Part shown: positions 11,092-23,498 of the stretch, piece after piece | How positions within the stretch are numbered: position 1 is the stretch's first letter | Layout: each line of letters opens with the position of its first letter | Assembly: GCA_040357565.1 (NCBI GenBank) | Contig: JBDODJ010000050.1 | Direction: 5' to 3' (one strand) | From: Cercozoa sp. M6MM | Lineage: Eukaryota; Endomyxa: Ascetosporea | DNA: 64,000 nucleotides | Notes under the pieces: model-generated | What the model was told of the DNA's origin: nothing | Database searches by the model: none | Seen by the model: only the letters and a program-made list of their open reading frames with translations | Translations under genes and position numbers: made by a program

Positions 11092-12315
11092 TTAGTTGTA
11101 GTCGTAGTTTGCAGTCGGAACGTAGTTCCACGACGCACGTGTTGCCGCAGGACGCATGAACTTGAGCAGCAGTTCCGATGGAGTAACTGCCGGGAAGGGA
11201 CCGTCCTGAAAGCCGCCTGAGTCTGGATCATTGGGTTCGGGCGCAGGAATGATGTTGTTGTTTTGCACATCACCTGCCGCGTTCACCATGGTGAGCATCA
11301 CCATGAGCATTTTGTTGAACTGCCAGTTTTTTTGCATCACGAGGTACTGCACCTCCTTGGACAGGTCGATGTCGAGCAGTGCTCCCTCTGTTCGAACCTT
11401 GATGAGTTCTTGCTCGCCACGCAGACCCTTGTTCAAGAGTTCGCCCACAATGTGTCCATCTTGGGCACATGAGTCCGGCAGAGCAGTGTGCAGGACAGAA
11501 AAGCTACTATCAGCCAGGTCTCGCATAAGTTTCGGCAGCGACATGTCGTCAGCACTGGCCGCAATGAAGCGAACTTTGTCGCTGTCACGCACGACGCCGT
11601 CAACGCCGATGCGCAAGGAGGCGCGCACCTTGCTCGCCTTGCGCACCACGGGCACGCGAAAGCCGAGCAGTCTGCACAGTACTTATATGAGTGACTAGAG
11701 AAAGACTGAGTTGAAACACTGACGTCTCTGTAAATTACGGAAAACATAATTAGGGTTACGCAGAGTGGCCGCCTCCAGGAAAAACCCCTCCGTTGAACGG
11801 ACCGAGGACAGGGAAATCCCCAATGATGCTGAAGATGCTGTTGAAGATGCACGACGTTGTCTCGGCAGTGAGTGCGTTGCCAGCACCGGCGGTGGCCCCA
11901 ATCGCCAGAGCCATCGACGGCTTGCTGGATATTCCAGTGCACCACTACAGTAAACTTACACGTACCTAGTGACTACCTGAGTAGATCGAAGATGAAGACT
12001 GAGAAAAGCTCTCGGTACCTTTGGGCACAAGTGCGCTGCCTGGGCATTGAGAGCAGATTCGCACTGCGAAGCACAACCTGCACCTGCCGAGGGTGCTGAG
12101 TCCACGTGCTCGAGTAAACTGAGACGGTTTTGCATCGCGCCGTGGTGCTCCTGGATCAAAGCAAACTTCTGGCGGAACTCAAACGCAAGCGATTTGAGAT
12201 CCGTTCGCGTCGCAGCGATGTCATTCGACAAAACTTGGTACGGCGAATTTACTTGAGCTTGCGTTCCGACCCACAGTAGCAGCGTTGTAACACCCCAAAC
12301 GGACAGTGACGGCAT
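11092..12315 (-). CDS. Secreted protein, family unknown
   Basis: Three exons: about 12315-12019, about 11951-11769 and about 11674-11092. The start ATG at 12315 gives a clear signal peptide (MPSLSVWGVTTLLLWVGTQ) followed by a helical segment that contains paired cysteines near CASQCESALNAQ. The second exon is glycine- and alanine-rich (ALAIGATAGAGNALTAE, FNGGVFPGGGH). The third has a basic stretch VVRKASKVRASLRIGVDG, a helical region DIDLSKEVQYLVMQKNW and a proline/asparagine-rich end (IIPAPEPNDPDSGG), stopping after NYDYN. No transmembrane anchor follows. A secreted or lumenal structural protein is likely. No family recognised. Confidence 0.7.
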
Positions 12316-12875
12316 TAGGAATTTACGTTTTCTAAATCTCACTCTTGTATCCAAACATTCCAAAACCGATGTTGCTGATTAAACTGAAAAACGCAGCATA
12401 ATTCGGCAGTTTCTCTGTCAGGTTTAGCCACGACCAAGCCAAGATCCGATAGATGAATTGGCACGGAAAGTACAGTAAAACTCCGCACGGCATGCGCCGA
12501 AAGCGGAACGGACTGCTACAGTACTTTATCGTTTTGCGTGAAACGAAACAAAAAACGAAGCACGCACGATGCTACCGCTCGAAGGCAATCCGATCGATCG
12601 AAAGCATGCATGCGCTGCATGTACCGTACGGTAAGAAACGAACTATGGTAATTCAAAAATTGTTGTGTTGCGTTGTCTTCGCTTATTGTCGTGCATGTGC
12701 ATTTGCATGGATGTGTTGGGACGGTAGGCGTTCCGATCAGTTCGGGTTGTAGGCAAGTCGAGTGCATCTGATTCTGTCTATGTTGCTGTTGTTGTGTCGA
12801 TGGCCCGTGCGAGCGGTGTGTGAGACTAGTGAGGTTGACGGTGTGTATGCGCGCAGGTGTGTTTGTGTGTGTGTG
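12316..12875. other. Intergenic region
   Basis: Between the start of the secreted-protein gene and the stop of the ankyrin/membrane gene. Short open frames exist, but none shows protein-like composition or splice-consistent continuation. Nothing else seen. Confidence 0.5.
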
Positions 12876-15800
12876 TCAGACGAAAAAGACACTGCCGCTG
12901 AGCTGACTCTCGGTGTAGGACGTGTTGGTGTTGGTCTGCGTGGTGTACGTGCTGTACGTGCCCGTGTTGGTGCTGTACGCACTGGCGTAGCTCGTGCCGA
13001 CTACGTCACTGTGCGCACACGGTCCGCGCGGACGTGTCGCAGTGCCGCTGCACATGGACTTGGCCAGGTGCGACGCCAGCAGCAGCACCACGCACGACAT
13101 GGCGCCCAGTGCCACTGCAGGGGGGGGGGGGGGCCCGGGGAGGGGGGGGGGTAAAGCAGAAACTACTCAGTCCGAAGCGCTGGTAGTGCAGCGCCATCGG
13201 TTCGCCGGCCCAGACGAATTCGGTGTCTTCAAAGTCCGTCTTCTGTGCAATCTCACAACGCACATATACACAGGTAGACAGATAGGTCAATAGTAGGTCA
13301 ATAGTAGGTCAATAGTAGGTCAGTCAATATTAGGTCAATAGTAGGTATATAGTAGGTCTGTAGTAAGTCTAAAGGAGGTTAAAAGTACCAAGGCATACTT
13401 GTCCCTGAGTGCCGAGTACAGCAGTCGCAGATCGCCGTCGGAGCGTCCGTGATCACTCACGAGGTGTCGAGCATGGTCCCATTCCTCCGGATGACTGTAC
13501 ACGCAGTCTTCGCTGCAGGACACGGCCATCAGCACTGGGTGCTGCACCGTGTCGCTGTCGTTTCCGGACAGCACCGGCGCCATGCAGCAGAACGACGACA
13601 CCAGAAACGACTTGTTGCTCACCGACTTGGCTACGTTCTACATACACGTGCATATAGGTAGGTGCGTAGCTGGGCAGGTAGCTGGGTAAGTAGGTAGGTA
13701 GGTAGGTAGGTAGGTAGGTAGGTAGGTAGGTAGGTAGGTAGGTAGGTAGGTAGGTAGGTAGGTAGGTAGGTAGGTAGGTAGGTAGGTAGGTAGGTAAACA
13801 TAGCGTATCAACATCTTTATATATAAGTATATCGGTATACATTGGTATATAGGTATTGCATGGGAATATATACAGGATATATATATATAATATATATATA
13901 ATAGGATATATATATATGTATGGGTCTATAGATTCAAGTCCATAATACAACATGTATATGGGTATAAAAGGTGTATATATGTGTGTATGCAAAGTTAAAG
14001 CGATGTATGTATCTATCTGTATATAGATACCTATACAAATGAAATACAGAGGTAGGATACCCGGCTATAGTTGACACCGGCACCGTCCTGCAGGTTCACA
14101 ATGTAGCCGCCGTGTCTATCGCGCAGCTCGCGCAGTTTCGTTACCTGTACCGGAGGGTGTGGGGGGGGGGATAAATAGGAGGTAGGGAATAGGGGGGTAT
14201 AAACGCACAGTAGAGGCCAGTGACGCATCGTCCAAGCGCTCCACGGTGGCGAAATTCTCTTGCTTGGCATAGTCCCTATCAACAGGTACAAACAGACTTG
14301 TGTCGTACCAACAGACAGGACGCATAGACTAGTTAAGTGGGAGAGGCATACATAGCAAGCGAAAAGGTCCAGGCGCTCAGTGCGGCGATGCACAAAAACA
14401 ACAGCAGAAACTTGAGCGCACTCAGACTTAGTTTCCTCCTTCACACGGGGGTACAGAGGGGATAACAAAGGGTGAGAGAGGGCTTAAAGGGGTAAAGGGG
14501 TAAAGGGGTAAAGGGGTAAAGGGGTAAAGAGGGCGATAAAGAGGGGGTAACGATGTACCTGTAGCGGTACAAAGCGACCGGCGTCACCAGAAACGACGCC
14601 GCGAATAACACCGGCGCCACCGACGTCGATTCAAACACCAGCGCCGGCAGCACGCAGCCCAGCATCTGGGGAAGGGGTAAAGGAGTAAAGGAGTGGGATA
14701 AAGGGTAAAGGATAAGGGGTAAAGGGTAAAGGGTAAAGGTAGGAGGTAAAAGGCATGGGTACAATCAGCACGAGGAACTGGAGCCACAGCACGCGCATCA
14801 GAAACTGCGCAGCATCGGTCTTGTCGCGCTCCTTCTCCTCGCGGTACATGTAGACTTGTCGAGACTCCTCCTCCCTGTCCGAGCTTCTCCTGTTATTATT
14901 GGTCCTCCTGCCGCCTGTTCTTGATCGCTCTAAGGAAGCCCCCCAAAAACTATACACTCAAACGAGTCGATATCCCAACGCATCGTACCAAACTGCCTCC
15001 GAGAATCCTCGTGTGTGTAACTGTCGTACGACAGCGAGACCTCTTGTGCACTCGAAAGTGTCCCTGAACAAACACTTAAGTGAAGGAAGCACGCTGCTGC
15101 CCCATCAGCACACACAGGAAAAAAGAAAGCAAGAAGGGTCACACCGCCCTCGAGATCAAGCTCATCCACAAGCGAGTCTATTGAGATCTCGCTTTCGCGA
15201 AGCCGTGGCATACACTGCCTTGAGTACTGCTGTTGTTAGCCTATCGTATGCACTACAGCAGCGGGGCTCGTGTATCAACTGGTCAGTGGTGGCTTCTCCC
15301 GGCTGCTGTAGCCACTAAAAACAGGAAAACAACGCGCTAGTTAGACCTGCACGAAGCGTGCGATGTGGCATGCAACGTCGCTGCATACTCCGACAGGCAG
15401 CAAAGCGACGCTAATCGCTACGGCAAGGAAAATACGATTGGTCTCTGTGTGTCGGCGAAAAATACAATAAATCGTACACATGGCGGCTTGGAGCCTTCGG
15501 CGCTCTCTCTCGCGCTGAATGAGTTCTAAAAGCGAGTCGCGACATTCAAAGTCAGGTCGTTCGATCAGAAGTGGTGCCTCTGCCCTCGGGGTGTGGTTGC
15601 TGTCAACAACTTCGATCACGACATCCTCGCGGTTCAGCACGGCAGTCAGCAGCGTGTGGTGTCCGCGCTGAAAGCGATGGCAATGAGAGATGGGAGCACA
15701 ACTTTATCTGTATTTTGGGTACCTGAGCAGCGATGGGAACGATGCCCCAATCACTAACGTCCGTATTGTCACTCAGATTGCTGGGAGGTTGCACTGGCGC

Positions 15801-16686
15801 CATCAGGCCGCGTGTTGCGCCTGTCACTCCCGCTTGTCTGTGGTTCAAGCAGCTTCTCGATTTGTTTCCAATTTAGTTGCAGTGCTATAGAGCGAAACGT
15901 ACTCACGATATAGTGGTGGGATCGGCCGCGAGTCCTTCCACAAATCTGCACAACAAAGCTGTTCCTATTGTTTTAGTGTCAGTGTATGTGTGTACCCAAA
16001 AGAAAGTCCAGGATGTCGGCGTTGCCTCGGTAGCAGGTGCAAAGACACACGAAGAACAACTCGTCGCGAAAGAAGGAAAAACGCCGTCCGTCATGAAGCA
16101 GTTTGCAGCACTAAACAAGGATAAGTCTGAGCTTATTAAGAAATAATGAATCAAGTACCAAATCTACCTTTTGCACACTCCGAATGTCTCCTTCAAAGGC
16201 ACGATCGACTAGCCGATGATACACGGCGAAACGAACGCGCTGCTTTCATAAACAGACTGACTGATAGCTAGGGTGTAGGAGGGTGCCAGCGTGCCCTACC
16301 TGTCCGTACGTGGGTGCAGCAAACACGAGCTACAACACTCACGATAAAAAACTATGGGACTTTAGGCAGTGTTCAGAGTTTGTAGCAGAGGCGGTACCCT
16401 GTAGGTCTGCGAGTCCACTCTAACTAAAGGCGTCAGAGCGTGGGTGCGACTCAAGACTCGTGTGCGCCATCTGCACCAACGTAGTCTCAGTCTCAAGAAT
16501 TTGTACTCTAAAGCACCGAGACTCCGCTGCTCGACATTGACGTTGTTCCCACGGTGGCGCCGCATGTGAAACAGCCATGCGAACAAAATGCGCTAGGGAT
16601 CAGAAACGAAGCATGTAGCGAGTGAGTGAACTGATACAGTAAGTGACTTAACTTACCGGGAAATTAGGCACATCGTCTCGTTGCAT
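12876..16686 (-). CDS. Ankyrin-repeat multi-pass membrane protein
   Basis: Start ATG at 16686 (MQRDDVPNFP), then a phase-0 join to a basic exon with IQ-like spacing (EYKFLRLRLRWCRWRTRV). Exons from 16255 to 15730 give ankyrin-like repeats: LVDRAFEGDIRSVQK, CTCYRGNADILDFLL and PIAAQRGHHTLLTAVLN. Hydrophobic helices follow: IFLAVAISVALLPVG (about 15420), FLMRVLWLQFLVLIVP (about 14790), CVLPALVFESTSVAPVLFA (about 14620) and, after a polar domain at 14330-13200 that contains LRELRDRHGGYIVNLQDG, a last helix ALGAMSCVVLLLASHLA with a Thr/Ser/Tyr-rich tail. Ankyrin repeats followed by several membrane helices recall TRP-type channels, but I see no pore or TRP box, so the class is open. Introns are full of GGTA, GGGGTAAA and AGGTCAAT repeats. 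Confidence 0.65.
13022..13033. repeat. GTCCGCGCGGAC palindrome, copy 4
   Basis: Perfect 12-bp palindrome in the last exon of the ankyrin/membrane gene, read in a different frame from copies 1 and 2. Confidence 0.7.
13684..13797. repeat. (GTAG)n microsatellite
   Basis: About 28 nearly perfect copies of GTAG in an intron of the minus-strand ankyrin/membrane gene. TA-rich sequence follows to about 14030. Confidence 0.9.
14485..14530. repeat. (GGGGTAAA)n intronic repeat
   Basis: Tandem GGGGTAAA units; on the coding (minus) strand they read TTTACCCC. Related copies occur at 14680-14750 in the next intron. Confidence 0.8.
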
Positions 16687-18101
16687 CGCAGACGGCCTCA
16701 GCGAAGAACGCGCTTCGCTGTGCCTCGTTTGGGGTGACACACGACGCGTTTATATCTCAGCTTGCCATCTTTGACCCAGTTTACATCCTTGTCCGTGCCT
16801 GCAACTAACTGAATAGTCAGTCTAGAGGTCCCATTCGGACTTTGCTGAGGTTTAATGAATATCGAATGACTTTGGCGGTCTGAGTGAAGATTAACTGTGA
16901 TGAGGCCGGGCGCTACGTGATGAGGCCGGGCGCGCGTCATTGTTATCACGCCAGTACGCTACTAAGTTCAGTTTACGCGCGGACGCTCCGATACAGTACG
17001 TACGTAGGTAGCAAGTATGCGGCATAGATACGTGTTACTGTCAACATCAAACAACCTACTCGGCCGACTACTTGCTCCGCGAGGAAGCAACTATCAGTAT
17101 GCCAACTAAGAATTGAAGTGTTTAGTTATGGTTGAGAGCTGGTAGCCTAACAATTTAGTGTTGCCTAGCTTGGCATACCCTGTGTTTGGTAGAGTGGCGA
17201 GCAGCTCGAAACTGTGCAAGAATTGAAACAGCCCTCTTTCCAGATACCAGGTACCTCAAAGGATACCGTGCTTGTTGACACCAAAGCAACTGACTTGCTC
17301 TACCTTGAGCAGGCAAGAGGGTTTTCTTTTGTTTGTCTTCGAACAAACCTCTCAACACTCTCAACTGTAACGACGGCCCTACCTGCCTTGGGCTAACCTT
17401 CTCTCTTCTGATATCTTTCGGTTTATTGAGACGTCTAACTAACACTGATGTTACTGCACATTTTCAGTAGTCATTGCTCGACCCGTCCGCGTGGAGGTCA
17501 TAATCTATGCCTCAACAAGTTTGAGATAAGGAAGAAGTTTAAGAGTGTTTTGGCTTGGTACCTTGCTCTGAGACCTAACTACTGACTCAGTGGATTGCTG
17601 TTGCTGTAGATCTTGCCTGGACAGAGTCCTTGCAGAGAAGCAGAAAGCTCCGTCACGGCTTCAGCCTGGTCAGTTAGCTCATTGGCTGGTTTCCATTCCA
17701 CTCACTTCGTCGTGTGTTCACAGGCGGAGTTTTTTTCTTTCATAAACGCATTGTTACGACCAAGGACGTCTTCCTTCGGTCGAGATCCAGTGGGATCACT
17801 ACGAGACCCAGTAGGGGTATTTCACCTACAGTTCTAACGTTGACTCAACTGAGTGACGACTTATCTAATTGAATGATTTATTTAGTCTCTCCTTTCCCTT
17901 ACTGATTGGGCCATTGAGCCGCAGTAACACTGAATTAAACGGCCTTACATTCTTACTTTTCTTTGGTCGTTGCCTTCACTAAAATTGACGATCTCACATC
18001 GCATCAACATACGATACGTACAAACAAAAGTTGCGGTGATTATATAAATTTAAACCAACACCGGCAACGCACAAATGAAAGCACCGTGAAGCAATCACGG
18101 T
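16687..18101. other. 1.4-kb intergenic region without recognised gene
   Basis: Separates two minus-strand genes. It holds a 17-bp direct repeat (16897-16913 and 16917-16933), a near-copy of the palindrome at 16976-16985, and only short open frames on both strands with no protein-like pattern. It includes the promoter of the ankyrin/membrane gene. No mobile element recognised. Confidence 0.5.
16897..16933. repeat. 17-bp tandem direct repeat
   Basis: GTGATGAGGCCGGGCGC occurs twice, separated by three bases. Confidence 0.85.
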
Positions 18102-18940
18102 CTAGTCGCCATCAGCGAATCGCTGCCCGGTGACTGGACAGACCGACTTGCCCTTGTTCATGCAGAGGTAGTGGCAGATCACGCTGCCCACGAAAGACAA
18201 ATACTGATGTGTGATACTAAAAGGCACTCAAGTACCCATTGGGGAAGAAAGCAAACGCTGCTCGGCCAATGCGTTTCTCGCACACTCTACGAGACGCCAC
18301 ACTCAAAGTAAAAAACAAAATCCTTGACAAAGCTGGACATACCTGCATCGCGTGTACTCGTCGACTCGCACCCTGGGTGCCTGAGCCTGGTGCAGCAACG
18401 TTTTCGTGCGGAAGCAGTCGGCACTGGCGAGGCGGCGCGCCACCTTTTTCCAAACAGTAAAAAGCAAAGGCAATGCTACCAAAGTGAGAAACTAAAGCAC
18501 CTGCAAACGACGTCGTTTCGCCTCATCGACGGCCAACTTTTTCGACAGAAGTTCTCGCAGTTGGCAAATTGGCGCACCCTCCGGCAGAAGCTGTGAGTGT
18601 GTTTCAATTTCAGCCAGTTCCATTCTTTGACAGAAGTATGAGAGAACAAACCTCCAAAGCATGCACAAGATCGACACGTTCCAGCATCTCGGTGCACACG
18701 TCCACCACTGCTCGCAAAAAGAGTCAAAGCGAAAGTAGCAAAAACGAAAAACACGTACCGACAGACACGGCGTTGTGAATCTGCTGCGTTGTCACCTGCG
18801 TCGTGTAGTCCTGGTAGTGAATATCAATCGTGACACGCGACGGCAGCAGCAGCGCCTCCAGTAGCGCCGAATAGACACCGCGGCCTTCTCGAAGCTGCTC
18901 CAGTTGCTCGCCCTCACTTCATACACACAGCAGTTTTATA

Positions 18941-18976
<36 letters not shown>

Positions 18977-21900
18977 ACACGTTAATGTATAGAGCTAACA
19001 AGAAAGGCACCCACTGGCGCCACGCGACATGATGCGCCGCCATTCCGTGTCGGCGTGCAACTCGGCTGCCGCCACATCTGCACACGATACACGAATTAAA
19101 CTGGCACAAAATAAAAAGCTGAAAGCACAGGGTACCACGTGCATCGTGCAACAGCAGAACGAATGCGTCCTTGTGTCGGCTCATTCGAGAGAACAACACC
19201 TGCACCAGCCAGATATAAAGTGTGAATTAATTAAAAATGAACAACAACGCGAAATGGTACGGCTTTCTCAGCCGCAAAGTTCTTCAACAGCTCGCGGAAC
19301 TGGAGTTCCTGAGACACCAAAACACAAACCGACAATGTGGAACAAACCTCAACAGAGGAAAGTTACAGCCTTCTGATCGATTTCAGACAGGTGCTCCTTT
19401 GGCTTCTGCTCGAAAGCACAAAATATTCAAGTCACTCGATACAGACGCACTTGCACTCAGGCACAAATTTACATAACTTTCGTTGGCGATGGCGTCGCCA
19501 AGTCCGAGAATAAGTTGCAAGGCTTTGTGCACATCGTATCTGCAGACATGCTGGAGTTTCGAAGGAAAGGATGCCGAATAAAAGACAGAGAATACTGTGC
19601 AGCAGTCTTGGACAGCGTCGATCGCAGTCGGTGCTTGTGTTGCACGCGATGCTCGATTGGTTTGCTCTTCTGCAACACAACCATGCGTATACACAATGCA
19701 AAAAAAAAACAGATGGCAAAACAAACATCGCCAATGATGCGAACGTAGGTTCCGATCAGCGAGTTGCGCAACTGCTTGTTGTCTTCTTGGCTGCAGCAAC
19801 AGCAGTGTTTCTAACTTAAAACGGCACAAGGAGCAACATACCCAGGAACCTCGAGTTGCGTTTCCAAAAAGTCAACGACAGTTTTGAGCGGCGCGTGTCG
19901 CTGCAGGTGCGTCAGAACACGCTCCAGTGGAATTCGCATCGGCACGCGGTCCTCACCGCAAGTGCCATCGAGAAGCACATCGTCGGCAATGTAAGCCAGA
20001 GGCGAATTCGGCGCTGCAATACCAAATTAAAAAAAAATTGAGTTTTTAAAGAATCCAAAAGCACGCAAGTGCAGGCGACTGCCGTTGAACAGCGACAGCG
20101 CAGTATCGGCAAAACCGTCGCGAAGCAACCACTCGCTCTTGCGAAGCACCAGTTCGTGGTACCTGAAACAGCAGACTTAAGTCTAGAAAGCAAGAGGAGT
20201 GCCGTACGAAGACTCACTCAGGTGTGTCGCACTGCGCCAGCGCTTGCAGGTACACGACGGAAGCTGTTGCGTCCTGCAAAGCATCGACCAAGCAAGATTG
20301 CTCGCCTGTGGCCAACTTGCGCAGCAGGTCGAGTGCGTTCTCGTGCCGTCCTTGCGCCTTGCACAGCAGCACACTGCACTCTCAACGCAGACACAAAATT
20401 AAAACGAGCCCAAGTAGGCAAACAAAGTTGTTCGCATTGCAAACACGATTGTTAACTTTGCAAACGCGACTGTTAACATTGCAAACAGGATTGCTCACAT
20501 GTTGTTCACACTGCAAACAAGATTGCTAACGCTTGAGCAGACAGAAAATGCTCACCGGTGGAGTTGATGTGCGTCGCTGCGACTCAGCAGAGCATCGCCA
20601 AAGGCCGGATCCACCAGCACTCGCGATGTCTGTTTCGAGTCTGATCAGAAAGAAAAATGAATCGACGTGAGTGCATGGGGTATCTGGATCAGTTACCACG
20701 ATGCACAGGCACATTGCCGAGCCAGTCTCTGAAAGACAAGACATAAGTCAGCGAGCACGTCCGCGCGGATGCCAGAAGATACAACAACATACACAAAAAA
20801 TAAACATTAATCATACCGAATGCCGCGCAAATCTTGCACTTGGCACATAGCAAACAAACGCGCACTGTGGATGAGAACACTGTCCCTGCATGCCAACACA
20901 GAAAAGGAATAAAACACCCAATCAGTTGCAAAATGAGAGCGTAGATTTACTGAGCAGATTTCAGGTGCTTGAGCAAAGCGCGACAGAAATCATTTCGCAG
21001 TGTTTCTTGCTGCAAAGGCGACACGTGGTACACATGTCTGCACATCAACACACCACTCAATTTGGCAGCTTTTGAAAACTGGCAAAAGCTATGGTCGAAA
21101 GCTTTAAATTGGATGCTTTGACTGAAACAGCTTTGGCTGGAACAGCTTTGACAGAAAAACGAAGTTACGCACTGACGCCGTCGAAATCAGGAGCAGGCGG
21201 CGCAGCATCGCGCAGACGCTGAGGCACGCAGTCGGGCAGAAGAGCACTCAGCACGTAGCGCAACGTGAGCGGTGATTTGTTTCTACACAAATGTTGCAAT
21301 AGAACTGAACTGTATAAACCTCATCGAACGAAAGAAAGAGGGAGAAAGGGAGGGAGTACGGTTGGCACAAGGCGAGTGCTTCATCGAAACGGTGCAGTTT
21401 GAGCAGCTCGATGAGTTTGAGTGCACCCAAGTGTAGCAGCAGCATTGAATCGACCGACCTGTATTGAGCAAAGGGTAGTTTCGTTACTTAGTCTCCTTGG
21501 TTTCGTTGCACAGCAAGGTGACAAAGCAAGGTGAGAAGGCAAGGTGTACTGATCCTTCGCGCGAGCAGCAGCGTCGTAGAGATCGAGGGCACAGCGCACA
21601 CAAGGCAGGTCGCGTCGCGCCGGCGGAATACTGGCCAGTTGGAGAATCTGCGAGCGCAGCGAACGCGGCGTGAGTGCCCACACACTCGTGTCCGAGTGCA
21701 GTAGCACCATGCCGGGTGCGTTCTCACCTGGAGGTTTCACACTCTCGAGTTTCGTGACGATACCAGAGTTTAAAACGGTACCGTAGAACATGCGATTGGC
21801 GTTGGCAGATAGCGACACGTTGTGTGATAAGGCTTGGCCCTTGGTATGAAAAGATAGAGTGCAACTGGTCAAGTTAGTTACGTAAGAACTGCATGGGTAC

Positions 21901-23498
21901 CAGATCGATACGTTGCAGCACAACACTGGTGTCCTCGTGCTTCAGCACAACTTCGACGCAGCTGTTTTTGTGACTGCTTCTGGACCTGTACACAGCACAC
22001 AGGTGACCGAGAGTCAAGCAGATGTGGAGTCCACGCGGAAGTGTGCGTTACCGCGAGGGCTGGTAGTCGCCGCTGACGCCGACGCCGAGCACGAAGGGAA
22101 AGGCCGAGGCGACGGCCACGACCTCGCTCGTGAAGGCGACGGTTTTCTCCTCGGACGCGTTGGGTGACACCACGTGTCCTGCAGACAGGCTTGTTCGACA
22201 GTTGTCGTTTAGGTAGTAGGGTAGGTAGTGGGATAGGTAGTAGAGTAGGTGGTAGAGTAGGTAGTAGGGTAGGTGGTAGGGTAGGTAGTAGGGTAGGTGG
22301 TAGGGTAGTAGGCGGTATACCCAAGGCACACTGCGCGGATGAGTCGTGCATCAGGAGGATCTGACCGCCTGGCAGTGCGCACATCGGCGGCTGTCGCCAT
22401 GTCTTCTTCGGAGGCTGGGGAGGGGGAATAAGATGGGTGGGGGGGGATGGGGGGTAAATACGGCGAAATGCGCAGTGGCGTGCCCCGTCGACATGTCGAC
22501 GAGATTGTATTCGCGTTGATACGCCACGCACAGTGAACTACACGAACAAACTGGTCCATATCCAGTCCATGTCCAGTCTGTACCTGTACAAATGGACACA
22601 ATTTGGACATAAATTGTACCGACTCGAAAAACACAATCCGCGCGGTTTCTCTGGCTGCATTTGCTCCGAGTTCTCCAGTTCCTTTGGGAGGGTAACAGGG
22701 GGGTAAACAGGGGGGTAAACAGGGGGGTAAACAGGGGGGAAAAGGGGCAAAGAGGGGCCAGAGGTAAAGAGGGGGTAGAGAGGGGGGTAAAGAGGGGGGT
22801 AGAGAGGGGGTAAAGCCTACAACAGCAGCCTGCATGTCCTCCTTCCACGAGAACATGTTGACACGCCGCTTGTGCGCCACGCAGATCAGCAGGGTGCCCT
22901 TCCTGGGGAGGGGGTAAGATGGGGGGTAAGATGGGGGTAAGGTGGGGGTAAGATGGGTGAGGTGAAGGGTGAAGGGACGAGGGTAAAGGGCAGGCACCGA
23001 TAGGACATGGTGCTGAAGAGGTGCGCGTCCTTGGTGCGGCCGATCTGACACACGAGCTCGAGCGACGGCAGCTGGTGCACGCGCACGAAGGTGTTGCGGT
23101 CGCTGCGACTGTCGGCCAGCGTGAAGAGCAGGTCAGCACCCTCGACTGCCTCGACGTGCAGCATCTGCTTGTGGAACATGTTGCGATTCTCGGCCAGCAC
23201 ACGGCCCTGCTTGCTCAGCATGCGCACGCAGCCTACACATCACTACCGATCCATCACTGATCCATACAACGATCACATCGACTCCCCCTGAAGCAATCAA
23301 ACCGTCCGAAAACGCTATCACGGCATTCTCCTTCCACACCGTGGCACACAACACCTTGCCCCAGCCAGCTGCACACACAACGTATGACACATACTAGTGT
23401 TGCATACCAGTGCTACTCATTGACTTACGGTGTGTGTCCTTGTCCAACAACGTGTGCGTTGTGAACACTTCGTGCCGCAGCAGATGCCGCGTGCTCAT
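18102..23498 (-). CDS. VPS39: VPS39/TGFBRAP1-type HOPS/CORVET tethering subunit
   Basis: About twenty exons from ATG 23498 (MSTRHLLRHEVFTTHTLL) to a TAG at 18102. The N-terminal half is a citron-homology beta-propeller: ENAVIAFSDG, NTFVRVHQLPSLELVCQIG, LLICVAHKRRVNMFSW, SLCVAYQREYNLVDM, ALPGGQILLMHDSS and MVLLHSDTSVWALTP. The rest is a clathrin-repeat-like helical solenoid: LKLIELLKLHRFDEALALC, LLCKAQGRHENALDLLRKL, ILGLGDAIANESY, VLFSRMSRHKDAFVLLLHD, LLPEGAPICQLRELLSKKL, ending with a short Cys/His tail GSVICHYLCMNKGKS. This is the Vps39 order. The protein links Rab GTPases to membrane fusion at late endosome, lysosome or vacuole. TGFBRAP1/Vps3, its CORVET paralogue, is the alternative. Several introns contain minisatellites. 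Confidence 0.88.
18941..18974. repeat. (TA)n microsatellite
   Basis: Uninterrupted TA dinucleotides in a VPS39 intron. Confidence 0.9.
20437..20528. repeat. Degenerate ~22-bp minisatellite
   Basis: Four to five imperfect units built on GCAAACacGATTGtTAAC in a VPS39 intron. Confidence 0.75.
20760..20769. repeat. TCCGCGCGGA palindrome, copy 5
   Basis: Ten-base core palindrome (G on the left flank, T on the right) in an intron of VPS39. Confidence 0.7.
22205..22313. repeat. GTAGGGTAGGTG minisatellite
   Basis: Tandem variants of GGTAGTAGGGTAGGTG in a VPS39 intron. On the coding strand they are CTACC/CACC-rich. Confidence 0.85.
22690..22990. repeat. G-rich GGGGTAA(AC)A repeats in two introns
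   Basis: Two clusters (about 22690-22815 and 22910-22980) of GGGGGGTAAACA or GGGGGTAAGATG units, C/T-rich on the coding strand, flanking a VPS39 exon. Confidence 0.8.

Noticed and set aside
13684-13797. Regular GTAG array as a CRISPR-like repeat
   Set aside because: It has no unique spacers, is a simple tetranucleotide microsatellite, and lies in a eukaryotic intron.
14478-14760. GGGGTAAA repeats as interstitial telomere sequence
   Set aside because: The unit is not TTTAGGG or TTAGGG, and similar pyrimidine-rich units fill introns of many genes here.
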